From the NCBI GenBank assembly GCA_900470155.1, contig UBZT01000014.1, positions 62,001 to 126,000 on the forward strand: a DNA stretch of 64,000 nucleotides. The letters run 5' to 3'. The notes beneath the pieces were generated by a model that saw nothing but the letters and a program-made list of their open reading frames with translations, did no database searches and was not told the DNA's origin. This document shows, piece by piece, positions 8,296-17,181 of the stretch (position 1 is its first letter; each line of letters opens with the position of its first letter). The position numbers were made by a program, and so were the translations under genes. The DNA is from Hyphomicrobiales bacterium (lineage in GTDB: Bacteria > Pseudomonadota > Alphaproteobacteria > Rhizobiales > Rhizobiaceae).

Positions 8296-9891
8296 ATGGA
8301 ACGGCTAGCGGGTGGAGTCTTACTCCTGTGGGGCGTAAGGCGCGCGGCACTTGCTGTCCTTGCCGGTGCGATTGCCGCACTGGCTCTTCCGCCGATCGGC
8401 TTCTTTGCTGCGATGTTCGTGTCTTTCACGCTGCTGGTCTGGTTGATCGACGGCACCACCGGCAATCCGGAGCGCAACAATTCGCTCGGCCTGCGCTCCG
8501 CTTTCACGCTCGGCTGGCTTTTCGGTTTCGGCTATTTTGTCGCCGGCCTCTGGTGGCTTGGCAATGCGCTGCTTCTGGAGGCGGATGAGTTCGCCTGGGC
8601 TCTGCCTCTGGCGATCTTCGGCCTGCCGGCGGTGCTGGCGATCTTCTACGGTCTCGCAACCGTAATCGCACGTCTTCTCTGGTCCGATGGGGTCGGCCGC
8701 ATTGCGGCCCTTGCAGCCGGCTTCGGCTTTGCCGAATGGCTGCGGAGCGTCGTTGCCACCGGCTTTCCCTGGAATGCCATCGGCTACGGTGCCATGCCAA
8801 ACCCATTGATGATGCAATCGGTCCATGTACTTGGCACATTTGGCGTGTCGGCGCTTGCTGTCTTTGTCTTTGCCACACCCGCGCTGCTGGGAACGCGCAA
8901 GGGCCTTGTGCCCGGCATCGTTCTGGCTGTTGGCCTTGTCGGCGCGCATCTAGGGTTCGGGGCCTATCGTCTTTATCTGGCGCCGTCGCTGCCACTGATG
9001 GACAAGCCGGTGACAGTGCGCCTTGTGCAGCCGGCGATCGACCAGTCACAGAAGCTCGAAAACACCGATCGGGTTGAGATCTTTGAAAAACACCTGGCCC
9101 TCACTGCCGCCCCGCCCGCGGAGGGAAAGCCGCGGCCGGATGTGATCGTCTGGCCGGAGACCTCAGTGCCGTTCATCCTGACGGAGAATCCCGACGCCCT
9201 GGTGCGCATCGCCGATGTGTTGCAGGAGGGGCAGGTGTTGCTGGCCGGAGCCGTGCGCTCCGAAGTCCAGGGCGCTGGCCTGCCGCCGCGCTATTATAAC
9301 TCGGTCTACATGATCGATGATAAGGGCCAGATCCTCGGTGCATCCGACAAGGTGCATCTGACACCGTTCGGAGAATACGTTCCGTTCGAGACATTGTTAC
9401 GTCAGTTCGGCATCGAGGAATTGATCAGCCTACCCGGCGGCTTCTCGCCAGCCGTCAGCCGCACGGTTCTGACTTTGCCCTCCGGGCTCGGGCTCTATCC
9501 GCTGATCTGCTACGAGATCATTTTCCCGGGCGAGATCGCGCCGGGACTGGCGGGTGCCAAGGCGATATTGAACATCACCAATGATGCCTGGTTCGGAAAG
9601 ACGCCGGGTCCCTATCAGCACTTTCTCCAGGCGCGAATCCGCGCGGTGGAAATGGGCGTTTCCGTGATCCGAGACGCCAACAACGGCATTTCAGCCATCA
9701 TCGACCCCTTGGGGCAGATCGTCGACGGTCTTTCTCTCGGTGCCGAAGGTGCCATTGATGCAACCCTGAGTGTGGACAATGTGCCGATATCGGCATCGTG
9801 GCGCCACAACCTAAACTTTTGGTTGGTTTTCGGATTTCTTGCTTTGTGGGCCCTGATTTCTCGCATGGGTTTTATTAGGGGAAAGAATTGA
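8296..9891 (+). CDS. lnt: Apolipoprotein N-acyltransferase
   Basis: Lnt (531 aa) adds the third acyl chain to lipoproteins at the periplasmic face of the inner membrane. The N-terminal half has several membrane helices; the C-terminal half is the nitrilase-like domain with the triad Glu288 (VWPETSVPF), Lys352 (DKVHLTPFGEYVPF) and Cys405 (LICYEIIFPG). The frame reaches upstream to a TTG at 8254; the ATG at 8296 gives a normal length. In Sinorhizobium this gene is known as the acid-tolerance gene actA, next to the pH-responsive regulator phrR, as here. Confidence 0.95.
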   Translation: MERLAGGVLLLWGVRRAALAVLAGAIAALALPPIGFFAAMFVSFTLLVWLIDGTTGNPERNNSLGLRSAFTLGWLFGFGYFVAGLWWLGNALLLEADEFAWALPLAIFGLPAVLAIFYGLATVIARLLWSDGVGRIAALAAGFGFAEWLRSVVATGFPWNAIGYGAMPNPLMMQSVHVLGTFGVSALAVFVFATPALLGTRKGLVPGIVLAVGLVGAHLGFGAYRLYLAPSLPLMDKPVTVRLVQPAIDQSQKLENTDRVEIFEKHLALTAAPPAEGKPRPDVIVWPETSVPFILTENPDALVRIADVLQEGQVLLAGAVRSEVQGAGLPPRYYNSVYMIDDKGQILGASDKVHLTPFGEYVPFETLLRQFGIEELISLPGGFSPAVSRTVLTLPSGLGLYPLICYEIIFPGEIAPGLAGAKAILNITNDAWFGKTPGPYQHFLQARIRAVEMGVSVIRDANNGISAIIDPLGQIVDGLSLGAEGAIDATLSVDNVPISASWRHNLNFWLVFGFLALWALISRMGFIRGKN

Positions 9892-10038
9892 CCAAAAACC
9901 CCTAAAATTGCATAGTAGTCGTGACCGTAAGTCTGCAAGTATGCTGAATGCTCCTGGACGGCGAGTGCAACGTATCGTTTTGGGTACTTGGGGGTATGGG
10001 AATATGGTCGGATCGCCAACAATTGTCAGGACCACACT

Positions 10039-10458
10039 ATGATCGAGAACAAGAAGAAGCCGAACCCGATCGACATCCATGTAGGAAGTCGGATCCGTCT
10101 TCGTCGAACGATGCTGGGTATGAGCCAGGAGAAGCTGGGTGAAAGCCTCGGCATCACTTTTCAGCAGATCCAGAAGTACGAAAAGGGCACCAATCGTGTT
10201 GGCGCCAGCCGTCTCCAGAACATCTCAAACATACTGAATGTGCCGGTTTCCTTCTTCTTCGAAGACGCACCGGGCGAAAACAGTGTGACGGCATCCGGCA
10301 TGGCAGAGGCCTCCAGCTCGAATTATGTTGTCGATTTCCTCTCTTCGTCGGAAGGGCTGCAGCTTAACCGCGCTTTCGTGAAAATTGGCGACCCCAAGGT
10401 CCGTCGTAAGATCGTCGATCTGGTCAAGGCACTGGCGGCGGAAGCCGATACGGAGTGA
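10039..10458 (+). CDS. XRE-family helix-turn-helix regulator (PraR/PhrR type)
   Basis: A 139-aa regulator with an HTH_3 domain at residues 10-70 (HVGSRIRLRRTMLGMSQEKL, then GITFQQIQKYEKG). It matches what I know of PhrR of Sinorhizobium and PraR of Rhizobium, regulators tied to acid stress, biofilm and quorum-sensing control that lie between lnt/actA and metK. The frame extends to 9988, but the ATG at 10039 is the family start. A strong hairpin terminator follows. The named equivalence is from recall and synteny, not a search. Confidence 0.8.
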   Translation: MIENKKKPNPIDIHVGSRIRLRRTMLGMSQEKLGESLGITFQQIQKYEKGTNRVGASRLQNISNILNVPVSFFFEDAPGENSVTASGMAEASSSNYVVDFLSSSEGLQLNRAFVKIGDPKVRRKIVDLVKALAAEADTE

Positions 10459-10482
10459 ACCGTCTGATTTCAGTCAAAGAGA

Positions 10483-10506
10483 GCGGCCGACGGGCCGCTT
10501 TTTTTT
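10483..10506 (+). terminator. Rho-independent terminator after the PraR/PhrR-type gene
   Basis: GCGGCC (10483-10488), loop GACG, GGCCGC (10493-10498), then eight T residues (10499-10506). This is a textbook intrinsic terminator 24 bases after the stop codon, and it isolates metK transcriptionally. Confidence 0.9.
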
Positions 10507-10530
10507 GCCCAAATTTAAAGAAAATTATGC

Positions 10531-10554
10531 CCACATAAAGATATATTTATGTGG
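10531..10554. promoter_or_regulatory. Palindromic element upstream of metK (candidate SahR-type operator)
   Basis: CCACATAAA (10531-10539) and TTTATGTGG (10546-10554) form perfect 9-bp arms around GATATA, 68 bases upstream of the metK start. From memory, SahR-type ArsR-family operators in front of methionine-cycle genes of alphaproteobacteria have the same ATAAAGAT-centred character. A leader hairpin is the alternative reading. Sequence elements of known SAM riboswitches were not recognised. The palindrome is certain; its role is inferred. Confidence 0.6.
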
Positions 10555-10622
10555 TTGTGTTCTTGTTTTTGGAACTTGAACTGAGTAACGATGCCACCAT
10601 CCATTCTTTGAGGGGAATCCCG

Positions 10623-11888
10623 ATGCGCGCCAATTATCTCTTTACCAGCGAATCCGTATCCGAAGGTCATCCGGACAAGGTCTGTGACCGCATCTCTGAC
10701 GAAATCGTCGATCTCGTATATCGGGAAGCGGCAAAGACGGGCGTCGATCCCTGGTCGGTGCGCATCGCCTGCGAAACGCTGGCGACCACCAATCGTGTTG
10801 TCATCGCCGGTGAAGTTCGCCTGCCGGACAGCCTGCTGAAGAAGGACAAGGACGGCAACATCGCCAAGGATGCCTATGGCGACCCGGCCGTGAATCCGTC
10901 GAAGTTCAAGAGTGCTGCGCGCAAGGCCATCAAGGACATTGGCTACGAGCAGGACCGTTTCCACTGGAAAAATGTCAAGATCGACGTGCTGCTCCATGCA
11001 CAGTCGGCCGACATTGCCCAGGGCGTTGACAAGGCTGCCGACCAGCAGGGTGCCGAAGGCGCAGGCGACCAGGGCATCATGTTCGGCTATGCCTGCAAGG
11101 AAACACCGGATCTCATGCCGGCTCCGATCTATTATTCGCACAAGATCCTGCAGCTCCTCGCAACCGCCCGCAAGAAGGGCGAAGGCGATGCTGGCAAGCT
11201 TGGCCCGGACGCCAAGAGCCAGGTCACCGTTCGCTACGTCGACGGCAAGCCTTCGGAAGCCGTGTCGATCGTCCTGTCCACCCAGCATCTCGACGAGAGC
11301 TGGGATTCGAAGAAGGTTCGCGAGGTTGTCGAGCCTTACATCCGCGAAGCGCTCGGCGAACTGAAGATCGCGGACGATTGCAACTGGTACATCAACCCGA
11401 CCGGCAAGTTCGTCATCGGTGGACCGGACGGTGACGCAGGCCTCACTGGGCGCAAGATCATTGTCGACACCTATGGCGGCGCGGCGCCTCATGGCGGCGG
11501 CGCTTTCTCCGGCAAGGACACGACCAAGGTTGACCGTTCTGCAGCCTATGCCGCTCGCTATCTCGCCAAGAACGTCGTTGCTGCCGGCATCGCCGACAAC
11601 TGCACGATCCAGATCTCCTACGCGATCGGCGTTGCCCAGCCGCTGTCGATCTATGTCGACCTGCATGGCACCGGCAAGGATGTCACCGAGGATCAGGTGG
11701 AAGCCGCCATCCGCAAGGTCATGGATCTTTCTCCGACCGGCATCCGCCGCCATCTTGACCTGAACAAGCCTGTTTATGCTAAGACGTCCGCCTATGGCCA
11801 TTTTGGCCGCAAGGCTGGCCGGGACGGCTCCTTCTCCTGGGAGAAGCTCGATCTGGTCAAGCCGCTCAAGGATGCTCTTAAGGCTTGA
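10623..11888 (+). CDS. metK: S-adenosylmethionine synthase
   Basis: MetK (421 aa) makes AdoMet from methionine and ATP. The N-terminus [16 protein letters not shown] holds the ATP-binding His, and the later [19 protein letters not shown] is the conserved P-loop-like segment. The protein is longer than the roughly 384-residue E. coli enzyme because of inserted segments, as usual in Rhizobiales. The ATG at 10623 is preceded by GAGGGGAA. trmB follows after 4 bases. Regulation probably acts through the palindrome at 10531-10554. Confidence 0.97.
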   Translation: MRANYLFTSESVSEGHPDKVCDRISDEIVDLVYREAAKTGVDPWSVRIACETLATTNRVVIAGEVRLPDSLLKKDKDGNIAKDAYGDPAVNPSKFKSAARKAIKDIGYEQDRFHWKNVKIDVLLHAQSADIAQGVDKAADQQGAEGAGDQGIMFGYACKETPDLMPAPIYYSHKILQLLATARKKGEGDAGKLGPDAKSQVTVRYVDGKPSEAVSIVLSTQHLDESWDSKKVREVVEPYIREALGELKIADDCNWYINPTGKFVIGGPDGDAGLTGRKIIVDTYGGAAPHGGGAFSGKDTTKVDRSAAYAARYLAKNVVAAGIADNCTIQISYAIGVAQPLSIYVDLHGTGKDVTEDQVEAAIRKVMDLSPTGIRRHLDLNKPVYAKTSAYGHFGRKAGRDGSFSWEKLDLVKPLKDALKA

Positions 11889-11892
11889 TTGA

Positions 11893-12594
11893 ATGACGGA
11901 TGCGGAACGCAGGACACGGTCGACCGAAGCTTTTTTCGGTCGGCGCAAGGGCAAACCTCTGCGCGACCAGCAGGTCGAGCGCATGGGGACTCTCCTGCCG
12001 GCGCTGAAGGTCGATCTCGCATCCGTGGCGCCAGCCGATATCAAGTCCCTGTTCCCGCTTGCCGTCGACAGGGTTCGCCTTGAGATCGGTTTCGGCGGAG
12101 GCGAACATCTGGTTCACCGGGCGCGGACCAATCCAACGACCGGCTTCATCGGCGTCGAACCGTTCGTCAACTCCATGGCCAAGTTGTTGGCCGTGGTCGA
12201 GGCCGAAGACTTGAACAACATTCGCGTCCACGATGACGATGCGACCCAGTTGCTCGACTGGATGCCGGCGGAATGCGTCGACCAGATCGATCTGCTCTAT
12301 CCCGACCCATGGCCGAAGAAGAAGCACTGGAAGCGGCGTTTCGTATCAGAGGTCAACCTGCAGCGTTTTCACAAGGTGCTGAAGCCGGGCGCAACGTTCT
12401 GCTTTGCCTCCGACATCGACACCTATGTCAACTGGACGCTGCAGCACTGCAAGGCGCATGGCGGCTTCGAGTGGACCGCACGCAATGCCACGGACTGGCT
12501 GACGCCTTATGATGGCTGGCCGGGAACGCGTTACGAGGCCAAAGCCCGCCGTGAAGGCCGCTCTTCGGCCTATCTGACTTTCAGGAAGATTTGA
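11893..12594 (+). CDS. trmB: tRNA (guanine-N7-)-methyltransferase
   Basis: TrmB (233 aa) makes m7G46 in tRNA using AdoMet. The AdoMet loop is [11 protein letters not shown] and the family signature is [16 protein letters not shown]; the C-terminal TRYEAKA segment is also typical. It starts 4 bases after metK, so the AdoMet-making and an AdoMet-using enzyme are probably co-transcribed. Length is normal. Confidence 0.95.
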   Translation: MTDAERRTRSTEAFFGRRKGKPLRDQQVERMGTLLPALKVDLASVAPADIKSLFPLAVDRVRLEIGFGGGEHLVHRARTNPTTGFIGVEPFVNSMAKLLAVVEAEDLNNIRVHDDDATQLLDWMPAECVDQIDLLYPDPWPKKKHWKRRFVSEVNLQRFHKVLKPGATFCFASDIDTYVNWTLQHCKAHGGFEWTARNATDWLTPYDGWPGTRYEAKARREGRSSAYLTFRKI

Positions 12595-12625
12595 GCGCGT
12601 AGCGCTCGATTGGTATTTCTAGGGG

Positions 12626-12649
12626 GCCGACGCATCTGCTCGCGTCGGC
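12626..12649. terminator. Hairpin between convergent trmB and the DUF1150 gene
   Basis: GCCGACGC (12626-12633) pairs with GCGTCGGC (12642-12649) around an 8-base loop. It lies between the two converging stop codons and could serve both directions, although neither side has a long T run. Confidence 0.55.
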
Positions 12650-12692
12650 GTCTCTGAGTCGTGCTGGTGTTGCGGTGCCGCAGACCAGCGTA

Positions 12693-12950
12693 TCAGTGCA
12701 GCGAAACGGTCTTTAGATCGTCTTCTGCCGCCTTGAAAAACGTGCTGGAACGATTGTCGGTGAGCAGGATCGGCGTACCGTCTGCAGCAAAGAGTGCCCA
12801 GAGGTCAAGCGTAGGGTCGATGTCGGGGGCTTCTGGAAAGCAGCGCGAAACCTCGTCGGATTTCATCTTTCGGATATAACCCACTTCGCCAGCACCCAGA
12901 TGGGCGAATTCTGACATGGTGATCCGGGCGTTGGCTTCTTTCAGTAACAT
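12693..12950 (-). CDS. DUF1150 family small protein
   Basis: About 85 aa with the DUF1150 core FAHLGAGEVGYIRKMKSDEV...DLWALFAADGTPILLTDNR. Function is unknown; in rhizobia these genes commonly follow small heat-shock genes, as here. Start choice is open: an ATG at 13001 overlaps the hsp20 stop as ATGA and would give 102 aa, an ATG at 12950 fits the family length best, and an ATG at 12917 is also in frame. The ATGA overlap suggests translational coupling to hsp20 if the long form is used. Confidence 0.8.
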   Translation of the reverse strand: MLLKEANARITMSEFAHLGAGEVGYIRKMKSDEVSRCFPEAPDIDPTLDLWALFAADGTPILLTDNRSSTFFKAAEDDLKTVSLH

Positions 12951-12997
12951 TCCGAGGCTCCACGAATGAGGGAGATGCGGCAAATCAGGCCGATACC

Positions 12998-13420
12998 TCA
13001 TAGTGATGCTGAAATGTTAATTTTTCTCACCACCTGCGCCGCCGCCGGCCGGATGAGTTCAATCGAAAGAAGCCCGTTGCGAAGGCTGGCCCCGATCACC
13101 TCCAGCCCGTCGTCAAGGGCAAAGATCCGCTGGAATTGTCGGGCTGCTATGCCTCGGAAAAGATAGGATGGCTCGTCTCGATCGCTCTGCTTGCCGCGCA
13201 CGATCAACTGCTTTGCTTCGACGCTGACGTCCAGTTCCTCTTCGGAAAAACCGGCAACGGCCAGCGTAATTCGCAAGCGCTCAGGCCCGGATGCGGCCTG
13301 CAACCGCTCGATATCATAGGGAGGATAGCTGTCGCCCCCGCGAGGACGCCGCGCGAATCCGGCTTCGCTGAGGTCGAAGCTGACGATGAAACCTTCGCCC
13401 GGTAGTCTGCTCCTTGACAT
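12998..13420 (-). CDS. Small heat-shock protein, Hsp20/IbpA family
   Basis: A 140-aa alpha-crystallin-domain chaperone that holds unfolding proteins. The domain runs from PPYDIERLQ through LRITLAVAGFSEEELDVSVEAKQLIVRGKQ to RNGLLSIEL. The frame extends upstream to 13579, but the ATG at 13420 (MSRSRLPGEG) gives the normal size, and the extension has no Hsp20 character. It forms an overlapping pair with the DUF1150 gene. I did not find a clear ROSE-type thermometer in the leader, but could not fold it. Confidence 0.88.
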   Translation of the reverse strand: MSRSRLPGEGFIVSFDLSEAGFARRPRGGDSYPPYDIERLQAASGPERLRITLAVAGFSEEELDVSVEAKQLIVRGKQSDRDEPSYLFRGIAARQFQRIFALDDGLEVIGASLRNGLLSIELIRPAAAQVVRKINISASL

Positions 13421-13570
13421 TCCATCCTCGATTGCGCTTTCGGCCAGGCGACCAGGCCCGGTATGACAGACATATGGGTGGCTCGGTGCGTCATCGCAAG
13501 GCGACCGGCGCTTGACAAAACCGGACAGCGGTTCCATCGCTCGGGCAGTCGTTATCAGGATTGCTTTTAT

Positions 13571-14515
13571 ATGATTCACCCCCGCAAGATCATCATCGAT
13601 ACTGACCCAGGTCAGGACGATGCCGCTGCCCTCATGCTCGCCTTTGCCAGCCCAGCCGAACTTGATGTGCTTGGCATCACCACCGTCGCCGGAAACGTGC
13701 CGCTCACCTTAACCAGCCGCAACGCCCGGATCGTCTGTGAACTCTGTGGTCGCCCGGATATGTCCGTCTTTGCCGGCGCCGACCGACCAATGGTGCGCAA
13801 GCTGGTGACGGCAGAGCATGTGCACGGCAAGACGGGCCTGGACGGCGCGGATTTGCCGGAGCCGACCATGCCGCTACAGGACCAGCACGCCGTCGACTTC
13901 ATTATTGAGACGCTGCGCCGCGAAGAGGCCGGCACCGTGACGCTCTGTACCCTGGGCGCGCTGACCAATATCGGTCAGGCTTTGCAGAAGGCGCCGGACA
14001 TAGCCCCGCGCATCCGCGAGCTTGTCATGATGGGTGGCGGCTTCTTCGAAGGCGGCAACATCACTCCGGCAGCCGAGTTCAATATCTATGTTGATCCCCA
14101 TGCGGCGGCGGCCGTGTTTGCAGCCGGGATCCCCGTCGTGATGATGCCGCTTGATGTCACCCACCAGCTCCTGACCAGGAAGACCCGTGTGGCCCGTATT
14201 GCCGAGATCGGCACGCCGGTTGCCAAGGCCATGGTTGGCTGGCTGGAATTCTTCGAGCGCTTCGATGAGGAGAAATACGGGTCCGATGGTGGCCCGCTGC
14301 ATGATCCGACTGTGATCGCTTACCTTCTCAAGCCGGAACTGTTCAGCGGCCGTCATTGCAATGTCGAGATCGAGGTCGAATCCGAGCTCACCATGGGAAT
14401 GACGGTGGTCGATTGGTGGGGTGTGTCGGGGCGCACGCCCAATGCCCAGGTCATGCGCAATGTCGACGCGGATGGCTTCTTCGATCTGCTTGTCGAACGG
14501 TTCGCCCGCCTCTGA
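13571..14515 (+). CDS. Nucleoside hydrolase (inosine/uridine-preferring family)
   Basis: A 314-aa enzyme that splits the N-glycosidic bond of ribonucleosides for salvage. The calcium/ribose site DTDPGQDDAAA lies at the N-terminus, with VAGNVPL and a C-terminal DPTVIAYLLKP as in IunH enzymes. The frame runs back to 13463 but the ATG at 13571 begins just before the conserved IIIDTDPG. Base specificity (purine or pyrimidine) cannot be assigned. It converges with the chemoreceptor gene across a shared terminator. Confidence 0.9.
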   Translation: MIHPRKIIIDTDPGQDDAAALMLAFASPAELDVLGITTVAGNVPLTLTSRNARIVCELCGRPDMSVFAGADRPMVRKLVTAEHVHGKTGLDGADLPEPTMPLQDQHAVDFIIETLRREEAGTVTLCTLGALTNIGQALQKAPDIAPRIRELVMMGGGFFEGGNITPAAEFNIYVDPHAAAAVFAAGIPVVMMPLDVTHQLLTRKTRVARIAEIGTPVAKAMVGWLEFFERFDEEKYGSDGGPLHDPTVIAYLLKPELFSGRHCNVEIEVESELTMGMTVVDWWGVSGRTPNAQVMRNVDADGFFDLLVERFARL

Positions 14516-14532
14516 GCAGTTGTTATCTAGGA

Positions 14533-14563
14533 AAAAAAGAGGCCGCCGGGATACCGGCGGCCT
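14533..14563 (-). terminator. Strong terminator of the chemoreceptor gene
   Basis: GGCCGCCGG (14542-14550), loop GATA, CCGGCGGCC (14555-14563), a perfect 9-bp stem. On the minus strand it is followed by a T run (complement of the A run at 14533-14539), so it mainly ends the chemoreceptor gene. It may also help to end the nucleoside hydrolase transcript. Confidence 0.85.
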
Positions 14564-14597
14564 TCGTCACATCTAGTCCTAGGCTTGCCTTCTCGGC

Positions 14598-16940
14598 TCA
14601 GAACTCTTCCCAGTCGTCGCCGCCACGCGAGCCGCCGGCCGCGGCCTTCTTCTGTGGCGGCTGGTAGCTTGCGACCGGTGTTCTGGCATGGGACGCCGTC
14701 GGACGGGCGGGCGCACGCATCGTCTGGGCGGCTGCCTGGAGGGCATGCACAGGGTTCCGCTGTCCGCCGACGGTAAACTTGGAAACCAGACCCTTGAGGT
14801 TTTCCGCCTCGCTGCGCAGGGTCATGCTGGCCGCTGTCGTTTCTTCGACCATGGCCGCGTTCTGCTGGGTCACCTGGTCCATCTGGTTGACCGCCGAGTT
14901 GACTTCCTTGAGGCCGGAGGCCTGCTCGCTGGCGGACGCCGAGATCTGCAGGATCAGGCCGTTGATCTGCATGACCTGATCGGAAATCTTCTGCAGCGTT
15001 TCGCCGGCCTGGCCGACCAGTTCGACACCGTCGCGGACCTGGGCACCGGAAGCATTGATCAGCGTCTTGATTTCCTTTGCCGCATTCGCCGAACGTTGTG
15101 CCAGTTCGCGCACTTCCTGGGCCACGACCGCAAAGCCCTTGCCGGCTTCGCCTGCACGGGCCGCTTCCACGCCGGCGTTGAGCGCCAGCAGGTTGGTCTG
15201 GAAGGCGATCTCGTCGATGACGCCGATGATGCGCGAGATCTCCTGCGACGACTGTGCGATGCCCTGCATCGAGGTCACCGCCCGCTGGACAACTTCACCC
15301 GACTTCTCAGCATCTTGCACGGCAACACTCACGGTGTTCGCAGCGATACCGGCATTGTCGGCGCTCGAATGGACCTGCTCGGTCAATTCGTTGAGTGCAG
15401 CTGCCGTTTCTTCAAGGCTGGCAGCCTGCTGCTCGGTTCGCTTGGAGAGGTCTGCGGCACTTTCCGAGATCTCGCTGCTGCCGGCGCCGATATTGACGAC
15501 GCTGACATTGACCGAGGCAATCGCCTGCTCGAGGCTGGCGAGTGCGTCGTTGAAGTCGCGCTGGAGCGCTTCGTAGTCAGCGGGGAAGTCGTCCCCGATA
15601 CGGTAGGTCAGGTTGCCCTGGGACAACTGTGCCAGACCGTTGCCGAGGGCAGAGACCACGTGCTGCTGCACGGAGGCCGACTGGTTGCGTTCTTGCTCGG
15701 AGCGCCGACGTTCGTCTTCTGCGTCATTGCGCTGCGCTTCGGCTTGTGCCGCCAGCGTATGGCTTTCGGCGAGCCGATGGCGGAAGCCTTCGAGCGCCTG
15801 TGCCACGAGGCCGATTTCGTCCTTGCTGTCCTGTCCGGAAACCGGTTCGGAATACTGACCGGCGCTCAACGTCTTGACGCTGGCAACAAGGCCGCCAAGC
15901 GGTGTCTGGACGAAGGCGCGAACCGCGCAGTAGAGGGCGAACATCACGGCACCGAGAACGATCAGTCCTCCGATGACCATCATGTAGGTCTGGGCCTCCA
16001 GCGGCGCGTTGATCGCGGCATGCGGTACGTCGACGAGAACGACCCAATTGGTGTTAACGTCCGGCAGTGCAAAGGGGTAGACGACCCGGTCGAACGTGCC
16101 ATTGCCTTCATCCAGGCCCTTGATGACGCCACCGGTGAGCGACGTGATGGCGGATTTCACCAGGTCAGTACCCGCTCCGTCATAATCCTTCATCTGCAGA
16201 TCCGGCGTCGGCGCGACAATCCATTTGCCGGCCTGCGAAAGCAGGGTGACACGGCCGGATCCGAACGGCTGCAACTTGTTCAGCTTGTCCGACATGGCCT
16301 TCAGCGAGATGTCCACGCCGCTGACGCCGATCAGCTTGCCGCCAACGGTGACAGGATAAGCAATCGAGGTCATTGCCGTATTTTCACCCGTCGTCGATTC
16401 GGCATAGGGCGGGGAGATCGCGCCCTTCAGGCTCTTGGCCGCCAGCGAATACCAGGGCGCGACATAATCGGAATCGAAGGTCGAGAAGGTGAAGCCGCCA
16501 TCCTTGCTCTTCGTCCAGTACGGATTGAATGTGCCATCCTTTGATGAGCCGAATTCAGGCTTGCCCGCCATGCTGGGCGACTGTCCGTCAAAGGCATTGG
16601 GTTCTTCGGCAAACCAGCTTCCGAAGGCAAAAGCGTTCTGCTCGACATTGGCTTTCAGCATGTCGACCACGGCCTTTCGGTCGACATATTTGCCGTCCTG
16701 GCCGCGGCCGATGACACCGGCCATCGAACGGGCAGCGCCGGCAAGTTCGCCGACGGCGGCGCCAACGTCTGTCGCAATGGCTTTGGCTTCGGCATTGGCC
16801 TGATCCATCGTCAGCGTCTCGACGCGATTGCGGGTCTGCGAGATGAGGAACAGGTTCGATACAAATAGCACGACGGCAATGGCGACGCCGGTGACGAGAA
16901 TAAGTTTGGCTGCCAGGGATTTCATTCTGAAAATGGACAT
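14598..16940 (-). CDS. Methyl-accepting chemotaxis protein with periplasmic Cache domain
   Basis: A 780-aa membrane chemoreceptor. It has a first membrane helix near residues 8-30, a large periplasmic double-Cache-like ligand domain, a second membrane helix (TYMMVIGGLIVLGAVMFALYCAV), HAMP, and a cytoplasmic signalling domain with the hairpin tip [21 protein letters not shown]. The extreme C-terminus DWEEF fits the tethering pentapeptide for CheR/CheB (x-aromatic-x-x-aromatic), so it is probably a high-abundance, adaptation-competent receptor. The frame reaches 17003; the ATG at 16940 precedes the membrane helix. The ligand is unknown. Confidence 0.93.
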   Translation of the reverse strand: MSIFRMKSLAAKLILVTGVAIAVVLFVSNLFLISQTRNRVETLTMDQANAEAKAIATDVGAAVGELAGAARSMAGVIGRGQDGKYVDRKAVVDMLKANVEQNAFAFGSWFAEEPNAFDGQSPSMAGKPEFGSSKDGTFNPYWTKSKDGGFTFSTFDSDYVAPWYSLAAKSLKGAISPPYAESTTGENTAMTSIAYPVTVGGKLIGVSGVDISLKAMSDKLNKLQPFGSGRVTLLSQAGKWIVAPTPDLQMKDYDGAGTDLVKSAITSLTGGVIKGLDEGNGTFDRVVYPFALPDVNTNWVVLVDVPHAAINAPLEAQTYMMVIGGLIVLGAVMFALYCAVRAFVQTPLGGLVASVKTLSAGQYSEPVSGQDSKDEIGLVAQALEGFRHRLAESHTLAAQAEAQRNDAEDERRRSEQERNQSASVQQHVVSALGNGLAQLSQGNLTYRIGDDFPADYEALQRDFNDALASLEQAIASVNVSVVNIGAGSSEISESAADLSKRTEQQAASLEETAAALNELTEQVHSSADNAGIAANTVSVAVQDAEKSGEVVQRAVTSMQGIAQSSQEISRIIGVIDEIAFQTNLLALNAGVEAARAGEAGKGFAVVAQEVRELAQRSANAAKEIKTLINASGAQVRDGVELVGQAGETLQKISDQVMQINGLILQISASASEQASGLKEVNSAVNQMDQVTQQNAAMVEETTAASMTLRSEAENLKGLVSKFTVGGQRNPVHALQAAAQTMRAPARPTASHARTPVASYQPPQKKAAAGGSRGGDDWEEF

Positions 16941-17181
16941 TAGGTCCTCACGGTCACATGGAGGATTAATGCATCGGATGCGCATGATGCGCTCGCAAGG
17001 CAAGGAGATGCCCCGTCATGGAGCAGGAGGGGTTCAGTCTCCGGGCCATTTCGATCACGGCCCGGCGTCGTCCCGGAAGATGAATCCCAATCTCTAAACT
17101 TTGAGTAAAAACTTATCTGGAAACGCCCGGAAACCAGGAGGTTTCATGGTAAATTCTTGAAGGTTTGACGCCCAAGACATT

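Noticed and set aside
10507-10622. SAM or SAM/SAH riboswitch in the metK leader
   Set aside because: I could not match the conserved core of SAM-I, SAM-II or SAM/SAH classes; only the palindrome stands out.
10515-12044. 509-codon minus-strand frame covering metK
   Set aside because: metK is certain on the plus strand and the antisense frame crosses its promoter.
14688-16544. 618-codon plus-strand frame opposite the Cache chemoreceptor
   Set aside because: The minus-strand MCP is unmistakable; the antisense frame has no recognisable domain or ribosome binding site.
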